Below, piece after piece: positions 1-8,647 of a DNA stretch of 64,000 bases (within the stretch, counting starts at the first letter, position 1; each line of letters begins with the position of its first letter). Where the stretch lies: contig OZ220465.1 in the NCBI GenBank assembly GCA_965115815.1, forward strand, positions 3,968,001-4,032,000, written 5' to 3'. This DNA comes from VXPW01 sp965115815 (GTDB lineage Bacteria; Pseudomonadota; Alphaproteobacteria; TMED109). The position numbers and the translations under genes are program-made. The notes under the pieces were generated by a model that searched no databases, had not been told where the DNA came from, and worked only from the letters and a program-made list of their open reading frames with translations.

Positions 1-191
1 TCGGCGGCGCCCTGCTGGACGATGCAGGAAACATGATCGGCACCGCGGCGATCGCCGATTTCGCGACCCGGGAGGAGCTCGACCGGTGGATCGCTACGGA
101 TCCGTACACGACCGAAAATGTCTGGCGGAAGATCTCGGTGACACCGTATCGGGTGGCCGAGCACTACACGCATCTGTTCCGGCCCGACTGA
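1..191 (+). CDS. YciI-like protein, C-terminal part
   Basis: The window opens inside this reading frame (codons from base 3), so only the last 62 residues are visible. They include a stretch reading AIADFATREELDRWIATDPY and end THLFRPD. This Gly-rich start, the 'EE-DRWIATDPY' segment and the short C-terminal tail fit the YciI family, small ferredoxin-fold proteins related to muconolactone isomerase whose cellular role is mostly unknown. It lies 76 bases before the helicase gene on the same strand. The family assignment is by recognition of the C-terminal pattern only; the conserved N-terminal His/Asp residues are outside the window. Confidence 0.7.
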   Translation, partial: GGALLDDAGNMIGTAAIADFATREELDRWIATDPYTTENVWRKISVTPYRVAEHYTHLFRPD

Positions 192-267
192 CGACGACCG
201 ATGCCGGCAGGTCGGGGCCGTCCGCCCCGGTCCGCAGATCGAGAGAAGGCCGCCGAGCCGCGGCAGC

Positions 268-2784
268 GTGCCCGATCGGGTGGAGATTCCGGTGAACAGG
301 CAATGCGACGGAGCTCGCCTTCGGGCGGTGCTCGGGCCGACCAATACCGGCAAGACGCATCTGGCCGTCGAGCGGATGCTGGGCCACGCAAGCGGCCTGA
401 TCGGCTGCCCGCTTCGGCTGCTGGCCCGCGAAATCTACGACCGCATCGTTCGGGTCCGCGGCCGGTCGGCGGCGGCGCTGATTACCGGCGAGGAGCGGAT
501 TGTCCCGCCGGGGGCGCGCTACTACGCGGCCACCACGGAAGCCATGCCCCGCGACCTTGAGGTCGCGTTCCTGGCCGTCGACGAGGTGCAGCTGGCGGCA
601 GATCCGGAGCGGGGACACGTGTTCACGGACCGGCTGCTGCATGCGCGCGGTCACGCGGAAACCATGTTTCTGGGATCCGCCACGATCCGGCCGCTCCTCC
701 GGCGGATCCTGCCCGGCGCCGAGATCGAGGAACGGCCCCGGTTCTCGACCCTGCGCTGGGGCGGCGAGCGGAAGCTGGCACGCTTGCCCCGACGTACCGC
801 CGTGGTCGCCTTCTCTGCCCGCGATGTCTACGAACTGGCGGAGCACATGCGTCGCCGACACGGCGGGGCGGCCGTCGTCCTCGGCGCCCTCAGCCCCCGT
901 ACCCGCAACGCCCAGGTCGCACTCTACGAAGCCGGAGAAGTCGATCACCTGGTGGCCACGGACGCCATCGGAATGGGCCTGAACATGGACATCGCGCATG
1001 TCGCGTTTGCCGCTCGCAGGAAGTACGACGGCCGGGAGCACCGCCCATTGCTGCCGAACGAACTCGGCCAGATTGCCGGCCGGGCCGGCCGGCATGTCCG
1101 GGACGGCACCTTCGGCACCACCGCGGCCTGCCCGCCGTTCGCACCGACCCTGATCGAGGCGCTCGAAGAACACCGGTTCGACCCTGTGCGGCGCCTCATG
1201 TGGCGCAGCCGGGATCTGGACTACTCCTCGATCCGGGCGCTGCGGCGCAGCCTGGAAACCCCGCCGCCGCGTCCGTGGTTCCTGCGGGTGCGTGAGGCCG
1301 ACGACGAGCGCTCGTTCCGGGCCTTGGCGCAATCCGCCGCCGTGGCGGCCCGCGCCTCGAGCCCGGACCGGATCCGGGTGCTCTGGGACGTCGCCTCGAT
1401 TCCCGATTTCCGCAGGAACCTGGATGACAGCCACACCGACCTGCTGGCGGACATCTACCTTCGGCTGACGACCGGGAACGGCACGCTGCCGTCATCCTGG
1501 ACCCACCCGAAGGTGACGGCCCTGGACCGGGTCCACGGCAGCCTCGACCTGCTGGTCGCCCGCCTCGACCATGTCCGGGTCTGGCGCTACGTCGCGCAGC
1601 GGGAACATTGGGTCGAGGATGCGGCCGGCCTCCGGCACCTGGCCCGCGACGTGGAAGACCGGCTGTCGGACGCGCTCCACGCAGCGCTCACCCAGCGATT
1701 CATCGACCGGCGGATGGCCACGCTGATGCGCCGGCTGCAGGACGCCGGCGAACTGGTGGGGGCGGTCCGCCGGGACGGGGACGTCGTGGTCGAGGGACAC
1801 CCGGTCGGAACGCTCGCAGGGTTCCGGTTCGCACCCGATCCCGGCGGCGAGGCCTGGGACGCCCGACCGGTGCGCACGGCGGCGCGCCGGGCCCTTGCGG
1901 CCGAGATCCGGCGCCGCGCGGAGCGGCTGTCGGCGGAGGCGGAGGACGCGTTCCGGCTGGCGGGCGACGGAAGCCTCTGCTGGAAGGACGCGGCGGTGGC
2001 GCGGCTCCGGCGCGGTCGGTCCTGGTGGCGACCGGAGTTGAAGCTGGAGGCCGACGACCTGCTGGACGGACCGGCGCGGCGACAGGTCGAGCGGCGGCTC
2101 CGGGCATGGCTCCGGAATCATGTCGACCGGACCCTTGCGCCGCTGGAGGCGCTGGCCGACCGTTCGCTCCCGCCCGCGGTCCGGGGGCTGGCTTGGCGGC
2201 TCCGGGAGGCGGCCGGGCCGGTGCTCCGCCGCGACGTGCAGGAGGTGCTGCCGACCCTGACGCCCGCCGACCGCGCCGGCCTGCGCCGGCTCGGCATCCG
2301 GGTCGGTCGGGAATGCCTGGACCTGCCCGCCCTTCGACGCGGCCCCGGTGCCGCGCTCGTATGGATGCTCAAGTCGCTGGACGCAGACCGGCCCAGTCCG
2401 CTGCCGAAACCGCGGTGGTGTGACGCCGCCGCCGGTTCCCCGGAACTCTGGCCGGCGGCCGGCTATGTGGCCGTCGGGCCGGTGGCCGGGCGCGCGGAAG
2501 CGGTGGAGGAACTCTCGGGCCGCCTCGCGCGGCGCGGCGGGGGGCGTGCGTTTGCCTTCGATCCGGAAGCGGAAACCGGGCTGTCGGCGAACCTGGCCGT
2601 CGGACTGATGGCCGGCCTGGGCTATCGGCGGGCGGGGATTCAGGAAGGGCAGAGCCTCTGGGTGCGGCGGCCTGGCGGGCGAAACGGCAGGGGAAACCGG
2701 AGCGTGCAGAACCGCCCCACGCCCGCCGGCCGACCCTTCGCCGCCCTGATCGAATTCAGAACCCCGGCACCGCGGAACCGGTAG
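268..2784 (+). CDS. SUV3-like superfamily 2 helicase
   Basis: This 838-residue protein is an ATP-dependent SF2 helicase of the SUV3/MgpS-like group found in alphaproteobacteria. Visible motifs in order: Walker A GPTNTGKTH near residue 23, DEVQ (Walker B, near 108), SAT (motif III, near 137), a TDAIGMGLNMD segment (near 230) and QIAGRAGRH (motif VI, near 270). The long Arg-rich C-terminal half carries no motif I recognise and the last 40 residues are low complexity. SUV3 relatives unwind RNA or RNA/DNA; the exact bacterial role is not established. I kept the ATG at 268; an internal start near residue 9 (GTG/ATG region at 292-303) is also possible. In relatives an S4-type RNA-binding gene and a ferredoxin gene usually follow; here the downstream side is replaced by transposon debris. 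Confidence 0.88.
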   Translation: MPDRVEIPVNRQCDGARLRAVLGPTNTGKTHLAVERMLGHASGLIGCPLRLLAREIYDRIVRVRGRSAAALITGEERIVPPGARYYAATTEAMPRDLEVAFLAVDEVQLAADPERGHVFTDRLLHARGHAETMFLGSATIRPLLRRILPGAEIEERPRFSTLRWGGERKLARLPRRTAVVAFSARDVYELAEHMRRRHGGAAVVLGALSPRTRNAQVALYEAGEVDHLVATDAIGMGLNMDIAHVAFAARRKYDGREHRPLLPNELGQIAGRAGRHVRDGTFGTTAACPPFAPTLIEALEEHRFDPVRRLMWRSRDLDYSSIRALRRSLETPPPRPWFLRVREADDERSFRALAQSAAVAARASSPDRIRVLWDVASIPDFRRNLDDSHTDLLADIYLRLTTGNGTLPSSWTHPKVTALDRVHGSLDLLVARLDHVRVWRYVAQREHWVEDAAGLRHLARDVEDRLSDALHAALTQRFIDRRMATLMRRLQDAGELVGAVRRDGDVVVEGHPVGTLAGFRFAPDPGGEAWDARPVRTAARRALAAEIRRRAERLSAEAEDAFRLAGDGSLCWKDAAVARLRRGRSWWRPELKLEADDLLDGPARRQVERRLRAWLRNHVDRTLAPLEALADRSLPPAVRGLAWRLREAAGPVLRRDVQEVLPTLTPADRAGLRRLGIRVGRECLDLPALRRGPGAALVWMLKSLDADRPSPLPKPRWCDAAAGSPELWPAAGYVAVGPVAGRAEAVEELSGRLARRGGGRAFAFDPEAETGLSANLAVGLMAGLGYRRAGIQEGQSLWVRRPGGRNGRGNRSVQNRPTPAGRPFAALIEFRTPAPRNR

Positions 2785-2822
2785 CCGACCGGGTGCGATC
2801 CGGCCGTGGCGCAGGCCCGTCC

Positions 2823-3008
2823 CCTGCCTATGACTCACATCGACGGTCTTGACCAAAGCGTATGGACCCTCTACGGTGCGCTTCATGTTGGCCATGGAAC
2901 CCGTGCACCGCATCCTGAAGCCGCCGCCGCACGTGGTCCGGCTGCAGGCGGGCGCTTCTGTCTCGGGAACCGCCGAGGCAAAGCCGATCGATGTGAATCA
3001 TAGGCAGG
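2823..3008. repeat. 186-bp MITE derived from a DruA-IS4 element
   Basis: The ends form an inverted repeat: CCTGCCTATGACTCACATCG at the left and its near-complement ending ATAGGCAGG at the right. The same left end bounds the IS at 55241-57670. The interior (about 2882-2980) resembles that element's sequence around its transposase start (57510-57620). The unit is therefore an internally deleted derivative that kept both ends, and it could be moved in trans by the DruA-IS4 transposase. Confidence 0.75.
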
Positions 3009-3065
3009 CTGCGACCCTCCCCCGGCCCTTCCGGCGTCCGCGGGCGCACGTGGTCCGGCCCGGTC

Positions 3066-3540
3066 CGCTACCCGTAGCGGGGTCGTCCCGGCGGTCGGTG
3101 TGACCCGGAAGCTCCCCAACCGTTCGGTACTCGTTCACCGACCCGTGCAGAGGATCGAAGTCCGGCCCCGGGCCCGGCTTCGGGAGACCCCGTCACCAAG
3201 ATCCTCCACAGTTCCATGCTGGGACGCCCTTTCGTGTGGAACACCCCGGGAAGGATCCCCGGCTCCAGGATCTTGAACCGCCGGGCACGCGCCGGCCGGT
3301 CGGCATGCACGTGCGGAAGCCCGCGCAGCATCTGACGGAAGGTCATCCCGCGAGGGTTCGTCGAGATCGATCATCTCGATCGCAACCCGGCCCCGTTCCG
3401 GCGGCGGGCGGAGGACGTGTCGCAGGGCCCTTCTCGCGAAGATTCCCGAAGCCCCCGCGGATTTCCGGTCCCATCGGCCGATTCCCGTCCCAAAGGAGGA
3501 TTCTTCACCCCCTCCATGCCACGATGCTGTCACTGGATCC
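3066..3540 (-). pseudogene. Remnant of ISNCY-type transposase, N-terminal part
   Basis: Translated on the minus strand in more than one frame, this stretch reproduces the N-terminal third of the transposase encoded at 44352-45660: shared pieces include RGLPHVHADR, KILEPGILPGVFHTKGRP and SMELWRILV. The frame is broken at least once and there is no C-terminal half, so it cannot encode a product. It is a decayed copy of the element preserved at 44183-45995. Confidence 0.75.
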
Positions 3541-3732
3541 AACGGCTGTATCTTTCCTGGTGTACGTCCGAAACCGTTGATGTGACCGCAGTAGGACGGC
3601 CGGATTTCCGTGTCGGCGCTTGCCGGATCCCGAGCCGTTTGCTGATGTTCCCGTAGACTCTCTGAAGATCAAGGGACTTGCGGGATTGTTCTTCGCGATC
3701 CCGCTACGCGGGAAAGGGGGAGACCGCCGATC

Positions 3733-4221
3733 ATGCCGGAGTGGGTGGCCAATACGCCGTGGTGGGTTGTCCTTGGGATCATCGTCGCAGCGGGAGCGGC
3801 GATTATCAGGTTCGTTCGGTGGACCGGTCGCGTGGATACGAGGCTGGATGCCCTCACCAAAGGGCTGGACGATGCCCACGCCGACATCAAGAAAATTCTG
3901 GAACGGCTATTCTCCCGGTCTCCCGTGGAGGCACGCAACCCGATCCAGCTTACAGACTTCGGTCGCGAACTCTCGGCAACCGGGTCTGCGGGCGAGTGGG
4001 CGCAGACGAATGCGCCGAACCTCGAAGCAGAAGCTGCGGATAAGGAGGAATTCGAGGTGTTCGATCTGTGCGTCTCGTATGTCGAGGACCAGTACGGGAC
4101 CGATCCCGAGTTCCAGCGCACCGTCAAGGCGACTGCATATCAGCACGGGATCGAGCCGGAGCAGGTGTTGAAGGTCTATCAGGTCGAACTGCGGGACCGC
4201 TTGCTCCGGGCCTATCGCTAA
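3733..4221 (+). CDS. Membrane-anchored hypothetical protein
   Basis: A 162-residue protein with a purine-rich ribosome binding site (GGAAAGGGGGAG) 10-15 bases before the ATG. Residues 8-29 (PWWVVLGIIVAAGAAIIRFV) form one membrane segment. A short predicted coiled coil follows (about 35-60, DTRLDALTKGLDDAHADIKK), then an acidic cytoplasmic C-terminal part. The layout resembles small one-TM proteins of phage, toxin-antitoxin or integrative elements, but I do not recognise a family. Its AT content is higher than that of the helicase, and it lies between IS remnants, which suggests accessory DNA. No function is assigned. Confidence 0.65.
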   Translation: MPEWVANTPWWVVLGIIVAAGAAIIRFVRWTGRVDTRLDALTKGLDDAHADIKKILERLFSRSPVEARNPIQLTDFGRELSATGSAGEWAQTNAPNLEAEAADKEEFEVFDLCVSYVEDQYGTDPEFQRTVKATAYQHGIEPEQVLKVYQVELRDRLLRAYR

Positions 4222-4930
4222 CCGCCCGCTTGATCTTGGGCATATAACCCCCTTTTTCGATCACCCGCGGCAGGTTCTGCCCGCGCAACTCAGGCATCCA
4301 GCAGATTGACGATCAGTCGGACCATGAGGTTCTTGCTGGCGGGTGCGCTTTCGGCGATCAGCAGCGTCTGCGCCCTCAGAGCCTGTACGGAAACTATGGA
4401 GCGGCCCCGATTCGAGCCTTTACGATGTGGCTGGCGACGACATTGGGAGGATGCCATGGCTGGGAGCGAGACCGCTCGTGCGAAGTATCAACGTCGGGGA
4501 GACCGCTTCGAAAGCGATCGGACCGACGCGGAATGGGCTCGTTTGGAGCCGTTGCTTCCGGCACCGTCGTCGACGGATCGTCCCTGTGAGGTAGACCTGC
4601 GCGAAGGGGTGAATGCGCTGCTGTACCCGTGGATGACGGGTTGCCAGTGGCGTGCACTACCGCCTTGTTTTCCTGCGACTTCGACGGTCCGGTACGATTT
4701 TACCGGTGGCGTAACCAGGGCCTGTATGGGGATCTCGTGGCGGCGTTGCGGGGTCCGGCCCGGGAGCTGGAGGGCCGGCGTTCGACGACGACGACGGGGG
4801 TGATCGACCGTCCGTCCGTGAAGACGACGGAGAGCGGTGGGCCGAGTGGCTAGGACGGTGGGAAAAAGATCAAGGGGAGAAAGCGGCACGCGGTGGTCGA
4901 CACCCTCGGGCTCCCCCTAGTAGTACGGAA

Positions 4931-6267
4931 TCATTGGATTGCTGGGTATAGGGACTTCAGTTTCACCCGGGCGTCTGCCGTCGTGAACCGCCAATCGACG
5001 GTGCCGCCGGCCGCGTTGCGGCGCTTGACCCACGCCGCGGTCTCCCGCAGCAGGGTGGCGCGGTCGGGAATGCGTCGTCGAAGACACGGTCGCGACCACG
5101 CGCCGATTTCGATCTCGGCCCTGTGGAGCCAGCTTCCGTGCTTCGGCGGGTACCGAAACTCAAACCGCTTTCGCACCCGCATGGCCTCCCGGGGTGCAAA
5201 GGCTTCATACAACGACGCGGGGCCGTGTGTGTTCAGGTTGTCCATGACCCGTACGATCTTCTTTCCGGGGATGGGATCATCCGCGAGTTCCCGGATGAAC
5301 TGCGCCCAGCCCCGCGCCGTGCGGCGGTCGGTGACCTTCACCGTACGCCCGTTTTCATTGGGCGCGAACGCCAGGAAGAGATGGGCCGTGCCGTTTCGCT
5401 CGTATTCGTAGTCGACGATTTCCGGCTGCCCGGGCCGCACGGGGCGGGGAAGGCGGGTTTCCTTGGTCTGCTGCCGACGGGTCTCATCCATACAGACCAA
5501 AACCTCGTCTTCGGCAAAATCCCGCTGATCCGTGTCCAGCACCTCCTCCATCGCCGCCACGAACGGCGCGTTGCGGCTCGGGGGAATGCACCCGTACTGC
5601 TTCAACCAAGGCTTGATCTCCTTTTTTTCCGAGTCTTCCGTACCGTTTCCTTCGAGATGCTCTCGACGATCTCCATCTCCATCAGACGACCGGCCAGCAG
5701 CTTCAGTGTCCAGCGGACACAACCCTCGGGCGGGGAAGAACAGGCCAGAGCCACCTGCTTCGCCTCCTTCGCCCCGTCCAAGAGTTTCGGTCGGCGGTCC
5801 TCCTGCTCCCGGCGGCGGAGGGCGGCCTCCAAACCCTCCAGAACACAACGCTTGCGCAGGCGTTCGACCGTCGAAGCGCCGATACCCAGGCCGCGCGCGA
5901 GGTCGACATCCCGGAGTTTGCCGCCGTCGCGCCCCTCGTCTGCCATCAGCAGAATCTGCGCCCGACGACGACGCCAGGCGGCTCCGGTACCGTCGACGAT
6001 CGCTTGGAGTTCCCGGCGCTCCGGCGCCGAAAGGCGCACTCGATCGAGCTTCCTGCCCTGAGGGTGGGCCAGGATCCACTCCGATCCCCGCACCGAACCC
6101 CTGCAGGCAGGCTCGGTTCCCGGAAACCGGATCCGTCCGATCCCCAAGAGAGCGTGAGCGCCTGCACGTTCGGCATCGGGTCTATGGGGATGAACCAGAG
6201 AGCGCCGTACCGATCGGGCGCCCACGCGTGCCGACACGGACCGACACGGACCGACACGGACCGACAC
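4931..6267 (-). CDS. IS630 transposase, made by -1 frameshifting (copy 1)
   Basis: Two overlapping frames encode one transposase. The upstream frame (6267 to 5602) holds a helix-turn-helix segment (DVDLARGLGIGASTVERLRK). The downstream frame (about 5640 to 4931) holds the DDE domain, with VCMDETRR, VRVMDNLNTHG and WLHRAEIEIG giving the Asp, Asp and Glu. The frames join at a run of seven A (on the coding strand) where a -1 slip changes TRKK-RRSSLG-stop into TRKKKEIKPWLKQY, as found in fused IS630 proteins. The N-terminal start is uncertain: the first about 50 residues before RKLDRVRLS look non-conserved and include the translated 10-bp tandem repeat. The protein differs from copy 2 by scattered substitutions. 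Confidence 0.85.
5622..5628 (-). promoter_or_regulatory. A7 slippery site for -1 frameshift
   Basis: On the coding (minus) strand the context is CGG-AAA-AAA-AGG; shifting back one base reads AAA-AAG-GAG and enters the catalytic frame. The identical heptamer occurs at 31934-31940 in copy 2, which argues for a functional site and not a random indel. Confidence 0.75.
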
Positions 6268-6270
6268 GGA
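6231..6270 (+). repeat. Four tandem copies of a 10-bp unit in IS630
   Basis: CCGACACGGA is repeated four times without interruption about 45 bases inside the right end of IS630 copy 1, upstream of the transposase. Copy 2 has a degenerate version (32540-32582). It may be a transposase-binding iteron or simple slippage. Confidence 0.8.
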
Positions 6271-6705
6271 AAGCTTGCCAGAATACTATCGTCAGTTCAA
6301 TGTTTCCGTACTACTAGTCCTGCAGGTGCACCCCGCCAACGTGCAGGATCGGGAGGGTGCGCCGGCGGTCATCGCCGAACTGCGCACGACCCTGCCGAGC
6401 CTGCAGAAGGTCTGGGCAGACGGAGGGTACCGCGGCCCCAAACGGGCCCCGCCCTGGCCGCGATGCCGGACGCCCCGGACCTCGAGATCGTGACCAAACC
6501 CGAGGAACCGAAGGGTTTCGAGGTGCTTCCACGACGCTGGATCGTCGAGCGGTGGTTCGGCTGACTGGGCCGCTGCCGACGTCGGGCGAAGGACTACGAA
6601 CGACGGCTGGAGAGCTCGCTGGCATGGCTGCAACGGGCCGTGACCCGCATCCTGGTGCGCCGCCTCGGACGGGCCGAAACCCTCGGAAAAACCGCAAAAT
6701 GCTGA

Positions 6706-7632
6706 TTATATGGAGTTTTGAATCATGCTCTCAGGGCTTGGGGATTCAGCCGGTGCGCCATCCCCCTCCTGTTTCAGGTAGAGCAGGAACAGCAGCGAAC
6801 CGATGCGCTTGTTGCCGTCGAACAAGGGACGGTCCTTGACGACGAAATACAGCAGATGCGCTGCCTTCTCCTCGCGCGAGCGATAGAGCGCCTCCCCGAA
6901 CATGGTTTGCTCCAGGTTGCCGAGGATCGCGGCCAGCGCGTCATCCAGGAGATGGCCGAACAGCGGTGAGGCTTCGTTGCGTGCCGTCAACCCCCACCTG
7001 AGTTCGGCAATCGATCCGGTGACGCGGTCGTGATCAAGCACCCCCGCGGACGGCGGGACGCCGGGCGGCGTCGGCAGCCGATCCTCGTCGTACTCCACAG
7101 AAGCCGCCATGTGTCGGAGTCGCCGGCGATGAGATCCAGCACGGCCTGCCCGGTATCGTCCACCGGAGCCCGATCGCGCAAGGTCCGGACCGGCAGGTCG
7201 AGCGTCTCACGCGCTGCGCGCAGGCCGCATTCGGCCAGCCGACGCTCGTGCAGGGCATGGCCGCGCACCAGATGATCACGCAGCATGCGCGTGGCCCACT
7301 GGCAGAAACGCACGCCCCGCCTGGAGTTCACCCGGTGCCGACCGAGACGACGTCGTCCAGATCGTGGTGCTTCAGGCGGCGCCGGCCCTCGGTTCAAACG
7401 GCCGGCAACGTCCTGGTCGTCGGATCCGCCCCCAGCTCCCCGGAAGCGAATCTGCGGCGCAGATGCATCAGCACGTTCTCGGGCATCGTGTCGAACATCT
7501 CCGCCATCTGCCGCCGCCTCAACCAGACCGTTTGCCCCGGAAGAGACACACCTCGACCCGGACCACGCCGTCGGGACTCTCGTAGACGGCGACCTCACTG
7601 TCCAGACCGTTTTCCCGCCTTTCCTCGTCCAT
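6706..7632 (-). pseudogene. RhuM/Fic-DOC-type protein, broken
   Basis: On the minus strand, segments in different frames spell a RhuM-type virulence/Fic protein: EVAVYESPDG near the start (7632 downward), a stretch around 7500 (RRRQMAEMFDT read across a shift), then FCQWATRMLRDHLVRGHAL, LDLIAGDSDTWRLL and YDEDRLPTPPG, and finally the Fic/DOC signature PLFDGNKRIGS near 6820. At least three frame changes and stops break it. The C-terminal end borders the IS5 remnant. RhuM proteins occur in toxin-antitoxin-like and pathogenicity loci; this copy cannot be functional as read. Confidence 0.75.
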
Positions 7633-8024
7633 CCCGACCCGCGGCCCCAGCACCTGACGGCGGCCCGGCGAAGAGCATACGGCAGCCACTCCCGCACTCC
7701 GGCCCGGCCGCCGCCCTCGACAATCTCCCCGGCGCTTCGGACAGGGATGGCGCCGTCGTCCGTCCGCGCGGCCCCGTGCCCGGGCCGCCTCGGTCGGTTC
7801 CGCACGGCCTTCGGCACCTTGCCGGCCGCGAACGTCCCTCCGGACGACGGAGCCGACGGCCATGCGCTTGCCGGTACCGGTTCTTCCATGAGGCCGCGCA
7901 CGGCGGCCCGGTGGCCGGTTACGTCGACGACTCCGTCCGGATCCCGTCGCACCGCGCTCGGCCCCGCCACCTCGGGCCGCCCGATCCGGCCTGCGAAGGA
8001 CCGCGCGCGACGTGAAGCGGACCG

Positions 8025-8489
8025 TCAGGCACCCGTTCCGCGCCGCTTTTCCTCGTACTGCTGATGATGGTCCTCGGCCAACCAGAAATGCCCTGCATCT
8101 TCGATCGCGGTGGTGACGGGGCGGGCGAACCGGGCTTCCCGGACGACGCGCTCGCGCGAAGCGCTGGCAAGCAGCTTCTGCCCGAAGTCGGCCGGAAAGA
8201 GCATGGAGCGGTACTGGCTGCCGACATCCGGGCCCTGTCGGTCGCCCTGGGTCGGGTCGTGGATCCGCCAGAATCTCTCCAGCAGATCCTCGTAGCCGAC
8301 GATCGCCGGATCGAATTCGACCCGAACCGTCTCGGCATGTCCGGTCGTTCCCGTGCAGACCTCCTCGTAGGTCGGGCTCGATTGCCCGCCGCCCATGTAT
8401 CCCACGGACGTCGATCGCACGCCCTCGACCTTCCGGAAAGCGGACTCGACTCCCCAGAAGCATCCTGCAGCAAAGTATGCAACGGCCAT
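8025..8489 (-). CDS. msrA: Peptide methionine sulfoxide reductase A
   Basis: MsrA reduces methionine-S-sulfoxide in proteins and free methionine, using thioredoxin, in the cytoplasm. The protein begins MAVAYFAAGCFWG, where the Cys of GCFWG is the catalytic residue; the family glutamate/tyrosine region (YMGGGQSSPTYEEVCTGTTG) and the HDPTQGDRQGPDVGSQYRS block follow in order. I chose the ATG at 8489, preceded by GGGAGG, over the longer frame start at 8540, because MsrA proteins of the short type start directly before the GCFWG motif. At 154 residues it is near the minimal family size. No resolving Cys is seen in the C-terminal tail. The symporter gene is divergent. Confidence 0.93.
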   Translation of the reverse strand: MAVAYFAAGCFWGVESAFRKVEGVRSTSVGYMGGGQSSPTYEEVCTGTTGHAETVRVEFDPAIVGYEDLLERFWRIHDPTQGDRQGPDVGSQYRSMLFPADFGQKLLASASRERVVREARFARPVTTAIEDAGHFWLAEDHHQQYEEKRRGTGA

Positions 8490-8647
8490 GGCTGCCTCCC
8501 GCACGATATCTTTCCCTGCCGACGATGTTTCGTCAATCATCGTCCGCCGATCCCCCTCCGAACCCGCACGGATTGCGGCACTCCCGCGGTTGTGGAAGAG
8601 TCGGGCGCGATCCGGAACGGAACCATTTCGCTAGGAGACCCCTCACC

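Larger units (their letters stand above)
4920..6314 (-). mobile_element. IS630-family element, copy 1 (1395 bp)
   Basis: Inverted ends GTAGTACGGAA.../...TTCCGTACTAC are flanked by a duplicated TA inside the target CTAG (4917-4920 and 6314-6317), the standard IS630/Tc1-mariner target habit. The element lies inside the IS5 transposase gene. A second, nearly identical copy is at 31232-32627 and a solo right end at 17811-17836. Confidence 0.92.
4379..6690 (+). pseudogene. IS5-family transposase split by IS630
   Basis: The left terminal repeat (GAGCCTGTACGGAAACTATG, preceded by TCA) starts at 4379 and the transposase ATG is at 4456. The N-terminal half runs GSETARAKYQRR ... RLEPLLPAP. The text then shifts frame near 4700 and carries a TAG at 4849-4851 in the segment 'ESGGPSG-stop-DGGKKIKGRKRH', where relatives have Tyr. 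At 4918 the gene is cut by the IS630 element; removing that element and one TA restores LGLPLVLQVHPANVQDREG exactly in frame. The C-terminal end (WIVERWFG-stop-LGRCRRRAKDYERR) has a further stop. A right terminal repeat is not clear. The DDE gene is dead, through at least one shift and two stops, independent of the insertion. Confidence 0.85.

Noticed and set aside
94..1434. Long open frame on the minus strand opposite the helicase gene
   Set aside because: It is a shadow caused by high GC; its product has no family-like segments and the plus-strand helicase motifs are unambiguous.
6231..6270. Possible CRISPR-like array
   Set aside because: The four 10-bp units are directly adjacent without spacers and lie in an IS630 end.
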